Assembly (NCBI GenBank): GCA_032719365.1
Contig: CM064875.1
Span: forward strand, 36,974,693 to 37,038,692
DNA length: 64,000 bases
Direction of reading: 5' to 3'
Source: Prinsepia uniflora
Taxonomy: Eukaryota > Streptophyta > Magnoliopsida > Rosales > Rosaceae
Below, one piece after another: positions 1-9,475 of the stretch. The notes below the pieces were generated by a model. That model had not been told where the DNA came from, ran no database searches, and saw only the letters and a list, made by a program, of their open reading frames with translations. The first letter of the stretch is position 1, and every line of letters begins with the position of its first letter. The translations under genes were made by a program, and so were the position numbers.

Positions 1-131
1 ATAATTAGAGGGGAAAATAATTCGGTTTTGAAATGTATTTTCAAACGATATTATTTTTGTTCACTAACACCTTTTATGTTTTTTTATGGCCCTCCAGCCC
101 GTGGAACGAGGATCGGGGCTGATTGAGAGGT
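1..131 (+). repeat. 3' part of an older LTR (family L), left piece
   Basis: The sequence resembles the 3' portion of the chromovirus LTR near the right end of the window: a branch-like CACTAAC, a T-rich tract and CCCTCCAG at about 60-108, as at 59341-59381. It is cut at 132-136 by the element at 137-9196 and resumes at 9202. The 5' part lies outside the window. Family membership is inferred from this layout only. Confidence 0.55.
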
Positions 132-929
132 GGAGGTGACAGGACCCATCCCAATCCCCCGGGATTAACGCGGGATGACCCTGCTCCCGTCTGGCACGAA
201 GTGTCAGACAAGGGATATTTCCAACGTTTGCCCTCCCGGGCTATCAGAGTACGCCAGGATCCGGAAGAGGTATGTGATATCTCGGTCTCAGCTACAGTCC
301 ACATCGTATCCAACCTGAAGGGTATTAAAAACAGAAAGACTGTGAGTGGGCAAAAAATAAAGAGTTTATAAAAACATATTTATAAAATACCTTTATACCC
401 TTCACTAAAAAGCATGCATGCATAGTAAAACCATTTATCCAATCACATATGTTTAAACAACCATATTTCGGGTCACAACCCCAAGTTCCGTAAATACAAG
501 TCACACGGGCTCCTACCCAAAACCATTTACAGAAAATCAGAACATAGTAAACATATGTGGGATCTCAGCCCAAATCCATTTATCATCATAAAACACAATT
601 TCCCAAACCAATTGAAATCATGTTTATCCATTATATTTCATATCCAAGAACTTGTCACGGTAAAATAAAGCTACGTGCATGCTAACCGGGGTCTCAAACC
701 CAAGTCACTCCCGGGTCCCCCAGGTCAATGTCCGTAGATCAATGACCCTCCATGGAGGTAACGAACCATGCCCATCCTGAGAGTAAGGAATCCAAATGGG
801 GGGTGACTCCACTCATTCATTGCTCCGTGACTACTCTCGGGTCCACCCAGGCCAACGACCCTCCTCGGAGGAGACAATAATATATAAAGGATGGCATATG
901 AAAAACCGTTTGAAATCATTCTTTAAACC

Positions 930-1320
930 TTTCAAGGATTCATGCCCGGCCCTCACTAGCCGTCATGAATCATAAATCCTTTCAAGGGTTCATGCCGGTT
1001 CCCATAAACCGTCAGGACCCGTAAAAACCATTTGTAACACAGCTAGCCCTAGGCCCGAATCCACATACAAACTGGACCTCTGGTCCGAATCATAAACCAA
1101 CTGGGCCTCCGGCCCGATGCCTCATTAAATCAACTGGACCTCAAGTCCGAGAGTTCATAAGTCAAATGGGTCTCATCCCGATCCATGTTTCCAAATCCGA
1201 AATCAATTCGAGAATCAATTGGGCCTCCTGCCCGAGAATGTAACTAAATGGACTTCGAGTCCGAGGGTTTCCAAACAAGTGGTTCTCGAACCCTAGTTTA
1301 CCTTTCCAAATCCAAAGCCA
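930..1320. repeat. Degenerate hairpin-rich tandem array in the LTR
   Basis: About eight imperfect units carry small local palindromes such as GGACCTCAAGTCC and GGGCCTCCGGCCC, separated by AT-rich spacers containing 'aactgg'. The partner LTR has the same array at about 7160-7540 with different substitutions. Confidence 0.6.
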
Positions 1321-1379
1321 TTTCATGAAATCATAACCAAAACCATAAATATGGAAAATCAGAGTAAAACTGAAAACCT

Positions 1380-1405
1380 CGATTTACGTGCAAGCACGTA
1401 AATCG
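1380..1405. other. Perfect 12-bp stem, 2-base loop inverted repeat
   Basis: CGATTTACGTGC, AA, then its exact reverse complement. The same 26 bases occur at 7611-7636 in the partner LTR. It lies inside the proposed LTR intron. Its role is unknown. Confidence 0.8.
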
Positions 1406-2991
1406 CCTCGAAATGCGTGAAAGCACATAATTCACCAATATCCAAATCCATATCCTATAATCACAATCATAATCCATATAAAAAATTTATGCATGCATCA
1501 CAGTTTAGAAATCAAGGTCCACTCACAGACCGTCCGAAGTCGCGCCTCGATACGCGTGCCATAATCATCTCCTAGGTCAATCACCATCACCGGGACCCCC
1601 GAACCTGTCCACTCACAGACCGTCCGAAGTCGCGCCTCATTAACCTCTCATTGAAGTCCCATAATTTTCCCGATTTTCTAGCTATTTTTAAAACCGATCC
1701 TAAACATTCGGACACCCTGAAACCTATCGAAACAATGTCCGATTGACACGAAACCAGTCCCAAAATGTTCTTTACAACGAATAGATGAAATTACATGTTG
1801 AACACTTCCCCAAATTATGGGTCACGCACCCTCACGCACCCCAAGAAGGTCCAGTGCACTGTTCATCGTCACCTACATCAGCTGAACCGGTTTTTACCGT
1901 GCAACCGGTTTGCCTCGACCGGCGTGACCGGTCCCGCGCTATTCCTCCCTTAATTTGGTCTGATTCAACCCCAAATCAATCCTATAATTTTCCTAGCATC
2001 CATATGAATCTAAATATATGAATTAGAACCTTAAAACCCTATATAAAACTTATGGTTCGAAATGAACCTCACGGTTCTGTTTTTCCCGATCAACCTCCAC
2101 GGCGTCCCAGCAGTTAAACCCATTAAAAAACTTCATATTAAGTCCCTAGCCACCTAAATAACCCTATCCAAACGTCCAAAACAAACCATAATGATTAAAT
2201 TGAAAAATGGAAAGGATTGGGTCTAACCGGGTGCGTTCTTGGGTTCAAGGCCGCCGTCCACGGTGGCTTGGCTTCCAGCCGACCACCATCATCAACCCTT
2301 CATTCCCTCAGCCTCTGGGCTTCACGGGCATGATCAACTGGGTCAAGGGTTTGGTTTTGGGGTGAATGGTTGGGTGAGAAAATGAGATCGGGTTGTGTTT
2401 TGAAATGGACAAGGAAATGGTTGATGCATGAATGTATATGGGTGGCCTGTGGATGGGTGACACTTGTCTCTCATCCATTGGGCCTCCTTAAAATATTTGG
2501 GGCCACTAGAATCCAAAAGTTAACTCGTTTCGTAATTCGTGCAATAGTATTTCGAAACTTCCTTGAACCGTAACTTCGCCGTCGAACGTCCGAATTCGAC
2601 GTGCCGCCTGTCTACGGATTTGTATCGTCCCGATCTACGTAACGGTGCTCAGGCCTCGGCCATCGGACCTCCCGGTCAAAAAGTCAACATTTGCCCCTTT
2701 TAACCAAAATTACCAAAATGCCTTTAAACTTCCGAACGTCATTACTTCCTCCTCGAATGTCGGAATAGAATGTGCCACATGTCTATGAACTCGTGACGTC
2801 ACGAACTATGTCACGGTCATCGGTCAAAGTCCATTTAACCGCCAGAATGAAAAGTCAACGTTTTACCCATTCTAGGGGAAAAATGGTCATTTTGCATCGT
2901 TCGTCCGATTTCGCCTAACTAATCACCGATTAACCTCACTAATCATGATTAGTCACTAATCTAATCCTGAAATTCTGGACGGGTCGTTACA

Positions 2992-3060
2992 ACCTTCTCT
3001 CCTTAATTAATTTTGTCCTTGAAATTCCAACCGACCTAATTCCAACCGTTCTTCCCTCCT
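2992..3060 (-). promoter_or_regulatory. Polypurine tract, duplicated
   Basis: On the minus strand AAGGAGAGAAGGT abuts the 3' LTR (2992-3003). A second copy, AAGGAGGGAAG, lies about 57 bp upstream (near 3050-3060) in a repeated AAATTAATTAAGGAG context. The proximal tract is expected to prime plus-strand DNA synthesis. Confidence 0.75.
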
Positions 3061-6000
3061 TAATTAGTTTCGTTCTCGAAACTCCAACTATCTTGATTCC
3101 ACATCCACCTCGTGGAAAGTAATTTTGACCTCGCAACTCGGGTACACTCGTACACCAACTAACCAGAATAATACTTACTCGTCTGCAACAAGACGTACCA
3201 CTAACGCTCATGTCGCATCGACTACACTCGACCACGTCGAATGACAGAAACCACACGTTCCGAATTGACACCACTTGTCAAATCTACCAATTCGTTGACA
3301 CAACCAACTCTGCAGTTCCTTCCTCAATCTCAATCTATCCTAATGTCTACTCCCACAGGGAGTCATCAGACCTTAAACAATGATCCACGCTGACACTTCC
3401 GACAAACCGTCACCGCTTGACAATCGCCAATCAAAAACTGACACTATACTTCTCGTGGTTACACTAACCACCAACTCACTCAACCTGAGTATACGTATAC
3501 CAACATTTCACTCGACCTGTGTGTAACTAGACCCATCAGAATTACTATGACCCAATGCACTATATTCGATGTCCAGTTCACGTCCTCAACTAAACCAATA
3601 GTATCGGAACTAAGCCGACTACCAACACGTTCACCAACGTACCACCAGTATAACCTATATACCGTCACCAGGGACGACAAGTCTTCCCAGTATCATACCT
3701 CGAACTACGTACAAGGTACGTACATCCATTACTAACCAGACTACAACTACAATCTAAGTCCTAGCCAATCACGTTTCAATTATGGAGTTCATTTGTCCAA
3801 TCCAGCATCAGACAAACCAAGACTCCAGCCTCTCATCTGTTTACAAATCCGAATCTGAATCCGCAATTTCGTAAGAAATCCCGAATCCAAACCCAGAAAT
3901 CATATCCATAATCATGTCCAAATTTAAATCCGAAATCATTATTCCGTAAGCTAGCATTTGGAATAACCATTCCGAATCCAAATCCAGAAATCCACTTTCA
4001 AGTTACAAAATTGAATCCTGAATCGTCATCCAGAAATCTGATTCCAAAACCCGAAATCTCGTTCTCGTCTACCTAGACGCACCAAAATTGAACCTATCGG
4101 TTACCTGCTCAGACGATTACCTCAATACGTTCGATTGACTTCATAGGGAAGCTAATCCCAACATACGTACATCTAAGGTTGACCGAACCCAACCTCGTCA
4201 GACACCTACTCGGGCGTAATATATCGTACGGGATTCACTTCGAAAAGAAGTTCAGTCCACACCTGCTCAACTCAAACATCCAAGTAAGAGCGATAAACTC
4301 TCCACCTATCTGGATCATCAAGATCACGATCCAGATCCATCACTATACCCAGTATCTAAACAGATCAGTCAACGACGAGACACGCCGAGACTGTGGGTTC
4401 TCACTGATTACCTCGTATCGATCCTTGTCATTCCACCTTAGGAAAAACCAAGAATGACCCAAGGCAATGACATCAAAATCTATCCTACGTGAATGCAAAC
4501 AAAACTCGCTGCATTCACCACGTCATGTAATCCCAACATCGTCTGCCACCAAGCAGAAAATGGGAAATCTCAATTATTTAACTTCGATATACTCAACTCT
4601 TCCTGATGACCCAAGATAATTCTCGGGTCTACCAACCAATACACGATCGGTGTACTAGTGGCAACCAACAACATCTACATCATCAACATCATTTACCATC
4701 ATCAATCATGGTAAAATCTGAGAAGTCACCCAAAATGACTTCGAAATACCCATTACCAATGCGGAAAACCCGCATTCCTCGTGTCACCTCAATCACAACT
4801 CTCACAATTCCGAAGTTCCAACTATGTCGGAACCAACGCACTCGGACATCAACCACGTGTCCCCCCTTTTGACTGTTTACGGACACATGTCCATTTACGA
4901 CCGTTTAGGTAGGTACACTCATTCTGAGTGGAATTCACGCGACTCAAGGTTAAACCTTGTATACATTTAGGAATGTGCCTAAACGGCATCCAACACTCGT
5001 ATCTCATATCACGAGTCTCAACTACTACTGGATCCTATCCAGTCCATCACTAACCGTGATCCACTCCCGAACCACAAATACCAAACATATGCCCAACTCG
5101 ACGAATTCACATCCGACTCGTAACTCACCGTCATCGCAATCACCGGCACCAGCACCAGCACCAGTACCTGTATCATCACCTGTCAGCATCAGCACAAAGT
5201 GTGTGAGTCAGACAACCATGGATCTCCGCTCATACCGAGCGACTATCCCGTACCTCTACTCATATTGGAGAAACTCTACCTCCGTCGTCCCCAACAACTC
5301 TGGGTACAGTCACCCTGACATCTCATACTAGAAAAGGAAACGTCACCTGAACGTCCCCAATTCCTAACAATCGTAACTACAACCACTCTCGGTAGTAGTT
5401 CCTGCCACAACTCGTGCATACCAAACCACCAGACATCACGATCTAGACTCCGCATCCAACGGAATCAGCCGTCCGTACTAATTACTCTATATCCCCAACT
5501 TGGGATTCCATCGACAAGTACCAACCCTAGTAACATGTCCAAACAACACTAACCAATCGTAACTCGACTCAACCAATGTCGTCTACCAGGTCAACCATGA
5601 CCTTAGTTGCACCAACAATCCATCACAACTATAGTAACGCGACAACCTACTACGTCTAACCGATAAGTACAACCTCGAATACATAGTGTAGTCCCATCAC
5701 TCAAGCTGACATGACTCGACCAACGATCTCTTCAAAGTCGAGACCACTCGCCAACTTACCTTTCCGAACCATACACACTACCCTAGGGTTCACAATCGCA
5801 CTCTAGGGTTCCTCAGAACCCAACTGCTAACTGCAGTATAATCCACGATCTGACCGACTCCGCAGTCTTGACATCGTAAAGACGTCAATCCAACTAGGAT
5901 TCCTCAAATCCGACTGCTAACTGCCATAAGTTCAACTAGAGTTCCACGAACTCGACTGCTGACTGCCAACCGCAGTACACTACACAATCCGGCGGCTCCC

Positions 6001-6350
6001 AGCAGTAAATCCATTTAACTCAACAAAATCCGACCAACCGATGGTCACAACACCAAACTACCGTCAAAACGATCCTACCACATCATGAAGACGATCCCAA
6101 CTAACCGTCTCACGATCAAAACTCGAAAGTACCATTTACGTCATCCTTCTGTAGGGTCCCACACTGTCATCCATGACAGAACTATGGCAACCATCAAATG
6201 CCGAACCAAGACATTTCTCTATTCAAACCTACTAACTATCGTACCGGCATCCCAACTATCAGGTTTATAACGAACTGTAGCCCCTTGAGATATCACATCC
6301 TCGACCTGCGCGCACAAAAAGAGCAAACCCGCTCTGATAAGCAATCCTAT

Positions 6351-6362
6351 GCTCTGATACCA
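6351..6362 (-). promoter_or_regulatory. Primer binding site, initiator tRNA-Met type
   Basis: The minus strand reads TGGTATCAGAGC three bases after the 5' LTR. This is the usual plant retrotransposon site complementary to the 3' end of initiator tRNA-Met. A second partial copy, TTATCAGAGC, follows about 20 bp further in (6331-6340). Confidence 0.88.
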
Positions 6363-6365
6363 CAC

Positions 6366-9196
6366 TGACAGGACCCATCTCAATAACCCCTGGGATTAAC
6401 GTGGCATGACCCTGCTCCCTTCTGACACAAAGTGTCAGACAAGGGATATTTTTGACATTTGCCCTCCCGGGCTATCAGAGTACGCCAGGATCCGGAGGAG
6501 GTATGTGATATCTCGGTCTCTATTACAGTCCACATCGTATCCAACCTGAAGGGTATTAAAAACAGAAAAACTGTGAGTGGGCAAAAAATAAAGAGTTTAT
6601 AAAAACATATTTATAAAAGACCTTTATACCCTTCACTAAAAAGCATGCATGCATAGTAAAACCATTTATCCAATCACATATGTTTAAACAACTATATTTA
6701 GGGTCACAGCCCCAAGTTCTGTAAATACAAGTCACACGGCTTCCTGCCCAAAACCATTTGCAGAAAACCAGAACATAGTAAACATATGTGGGATCTCAGC
6801 CCAAATCCATTTATTATCATAAAACACAATTTCCCAAACCAATTGAAATCATGTTTATCCATTATATTTCATATCCAAGAACTTGTCACGGTAAAATAAA
6901 GCTACGTGCGTGCTAACCGGGGTCTCAAACCCAAGTCTCTCCAGGGTCCACCCAGGTCAATGTCCGTAGAACAATGACCTCCCTAGAGGTAACGAAACAT
7001 GCCCATCTTGAGAGTAAGGAACCCAACTGGGGGGCGACTCCACTCAGTCAGTGCTCCGTGACTACTCTGGGGTCCACCCAGGCTAAAGACCCTCCCCGGA
7101 GGAGACAATCATATATAAAGGATGGCATATGAAAAACCGTTTGAAATCATTCTTTAAACCTTTCAAGGATTCATGCCCGGTCCTCACTAGCCGTCATGAA
7201 TCATAGATCCTTTCAAGGGTTCATGCCGGTTCCCATAAACCGTCATGACCCGTAAAAACCATTTGTAACACAGCTGGCCCTAGGTCCGAATCCACATATA
7301 AACTGGACCTCTAGTCCGAATGTAAACCAACTGAGCCTCCGGCCTGATGCCTCATTAAATCAACTGGACCTCAAGTCCGAGAATTCATAAGTCAAATGGG
7401 TCTCGTGCCTGATCCATGTTTCCAAATCCGAAATCAATTCGAGAATCAATTGGGCCTCTAGCCCAAGAATGTAACTAAAAGGACATCGAGTTCGAGTGTT
7501 TCCAAACAAGTGGTACTTGAACCCGAGTTTACCTTTTCAAATCCAAAACCATTTCATGAAATCATATCCAAAACCATAAATATGGAAAATCAGAGTAAAA
7601 CTGAAAACCTCGATTTACGTGCAAGCACGTAAATCGCCTCGAAATGTGTGAAAGCATATAATTCACCAATATCCAAATCCATATCATATTATCACAATCA
7701 TAATCCATATAAAAAATTTATGCATGCATCACAGTTTAGAAATCAAGGTCCACTCACTGACCGTCTGAAGCCGCACCTCGATACGCGTGTTGTAATCGTC
7801 TCTCGGGTCAATCACCATCACCGAGACTTCCAAACCTATCCAAATTCATTTAGAGGGTTACTATTAGCCTCATTAACCTCTCATTGAAGTCCCATAATTT
7901 TCCCAATTTTCTAACTATTTTTAAAACCGATCCTAAACCTTCGGACACCCAGAAACCTATCGAAATGATATCCGATTGACACGAAACTAGTCCCAAAGTG
8001 TTCGTTACATCGAATAGATGAAATAACATGTTGAACACTTCCCCAAATTATGGGCCACGCGCCCTCACACGCCCCAAGTAGGTCATGTGCATTGTTCATC
8101 GTCACCTACGTCAACTGAACCGGTTTTTACTATGCAACCAGTTTGCCTGGACCGGCGTGACCGGTCCGGCGCTATTCCTCCCTTAATTCGGTCCGATTCA
8201 ACCCCAAATCAATCCTATAATTTTCCTAGCATCCATATGAATCTAAATATATGAATTAGAACCTTAAAAACCTACATAAAACTTATGGTTCGAAATGAAC
8301 CTCACGGTTCTGTTTTTCCCGATCAACCTCCACGGAGTCTCAGCCGTTAAACCCATTAAAAACCTTCATATTAAGTCCCTAGCAACCTAAATAACCCTAT
8401 CCAAACGTCCAAAACAAACCATAATGCATAAATTGAAAAATGGAAAGGATTGGGTCTAACCGGGTGCGTTCTTGGGTTCAAGGACGCCGTCCAAGGGGCC
8501 TGGCTTCCAGCCGGAGACCATCATCCACCCTTCATTCTCTCAGCCTCTGGGCTTCACGGGCATGATCAACTAGGTCAAGGGTTTGGTTTTGGGGTGAATG
8601 GTTAGGTGAGAAAATGAGATCGGGTTGTGTTTTGAAATGGAGAAGGAAATGGTCGACGCATGAATATATATGGGTGGCCTGTGGATGGGTGACACTTGTC
8701 ACTCATCCATTGGGCCTCCTTAAAATATCTGGGCCCACTAGAATCCAAAAGTTAGCTCATTTCGTAATTCGTGCAATAGTACTTCGAAACTTCCTTGAAC
8801 CGTAGCTTCGCCGTCGAACGTCCGAATTCGACGTGCCACCTATCTACGGATTCGTATCGCCCTTATCTACGTAAATGCCCTTAAACTTCCGAACGTCATA
8901 ACTTCCTCCTCGAATGTCGGAATTGAACGTGGCACCTGTCTATGAACTCGTGACTCCTCGAATGTCGGAATTGAACATGTCACCTTTCTATGAACTCGTT
9001 TTGTCACGAACTACGTCACGGTCATTGGTCAAAGTCCATTTGACCGCCAGAATGAAAAGTCAACGTTTTACCCATTCTAGGGGCAAAATGGTCATTTTTC
9101 ATCGTTCGTCCGATTTCACCTAACTAATCACCGATTAACCTCACTAATCATGATTAGTCACTAATCTAATCCTGGAATTCGGGATGGGTCGTTACA
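6366..9196 (-). repeat. 5' LTR of family A copy 1
   Basis: 2,831 bp, partner of 137-2991. It has lost about 76 bp near 8875 and carries a 48-bp tandem duplication (8906-8953 and 8954-9001). It keeps the 26-base hairpin (7611-7636) and a TCTGACAC/GTGTCAGA hairpin (6421-6440) near the U5 end. Confidence 0.93.
6546..7757 (-). other. Putative LTR leader intron, second LTR copy
   Basis: Same layout as 315-1528: minus-strand GTGAGTGG (7750-7757) can pair with CCACTCAC (plus-strand GTGAGTGG at 6573-6580), followed by a T-rich tract and CCCTTCAG ending at 6546. Pairing here is 8 bases because of one change next to the donor. Confidence 0.35.
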
Positions 9197-9201
9197 GGAG
9201 G

Positions 9202-9333
9202 CATGAGCGGAAATTAGTACAGTCCTCCCTTGTTTGACAAGTGCTAAGGGGGTTTTCGGAATTTCAGTTGACTTGTCAAACAGAAGCAGGATTAGGCACA
9301 GTTATCAAAGTCCATTTGGGACGGGTCCTTTCA
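9202..9333 (+). repeat. 3' end of the older LTR (family L), right piece
   Basis: Continuation of 1-131 after the inserted element. It ends GGGACGGGTCCTTTCA, closely matching the end of the chromovirus LTR at 59635-59650. LINE coding sequence starts immediately after, so this LTR apparently inserted into the LINE. Confidence 0.6.
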
Positions 9334-9475
9334 TGTCCCGCATTATGTGTGGGATCAATCGTAATTGGAGCTCGGTGGAGAATTATAGTGAGCATGTAAA
9401 TGGTAGATTTTGCGTCGGTTGGGATCCTACTTGTGTGAGGCTTCAAGTGCTTAAGGTCACTGATCAGTGCATCCA
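9334..9475 (+). mobile_element. LINE-1 ORF2 fragment, endonuclease part (left piece)
   Basis: The plus frame reads a plant L1-type endonuclease segment (NYSEHVNGRFCVGWDP and following). It is interrupted at 9475 by a solo LTR. When the LTR and one copy of the atcca duplication are removed, the frame continues without a break into 12106 onward. The LINE 5' part is absent, replaced by the LTR end at 9333. Confidence 0.75.

Larger units (their letters stand above)
315..1528 (-). other. Putative LTR leader intron with paired ends
   Basis: Read on the minus strand, CTGTGAGTGG (1519-1528) contains a GTGAGT splice-donor-like site. CCACTCACAG (340-349), its exact reverse complement over 10 bases, sits just before a T-rich tract and CCCTTCAG ending at 315. 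The arrangement recurs in other LTR families in this window. Splicing is inferred, not shown. Confidence 0.4.
137..2991 (-). repeat. 3' LTR of family A copy 1
   Basis: 2,855 bp, starting tgacaggaccc and ending gggtcgttaca on the plus strand. It matches 6366-9196 over its length with scattered substitutions and indels. Relative to its partner it carries a patch near 1607-1635 that copies 1519-1547, and it keeps about 76 bp (near 2641-2716) missing from the partner. Confidence 0.93.
2992..6365 (-). other. Non-coding internal region of family A copy 1
   Basis: This 3.37-kb stretch between the LTRs has no convincing protein-coding frame on either strand. It aligns by eye, in inverted orientation, with the internal region 21271-24180 of copy 2, for example the segments around 5760-5990 here and 21690-21910 there. 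It contains degenerate repeats: an 'aatccgaaatcc' type at about 3838-4070 and an 'actgctaactgc' type at about 5805-5990. The function of the retained sequence is unknown; only the ends (primer site and polypurine tract) have an evident role. Confidence 0.8.
137..9196 (-). mobile_element. Complete non-coding LTR retrotransposon (family A, copy 1)
   Basis: On the minus strand this is a full element: 5' LTR 6366-9196, primer site at 6351-6362, internal region 2992-6365, polypurine tract, and 3' LTR 137-2991. Termini are TG...CA. A perfect 5-bp target duplication, ggagg, flanks it (132-136 and 9197-9201). The 3.4-kb internal region has only short shadow frames and no gag, protease, reverse transcriptase or integrase motif, so the element is non-autonomous (LARD-like). 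The tRNA-Met-type primer site and the 3' sequence before the LTR, a version of the chromovirus 'TTTCGGGGACGAAATT' stretch, suggest derivation from Tekay-type chromoviruses. It inserted into an older LTR. Confidence 0.92.

Noticed and set aside
6331..6362. Possible tRNA gene because of TGGTATCAGAGC
   Set aside because: This is the primer-binding complement of tRNA-Met; no cloverleaf arms or A/B boxes surround it.
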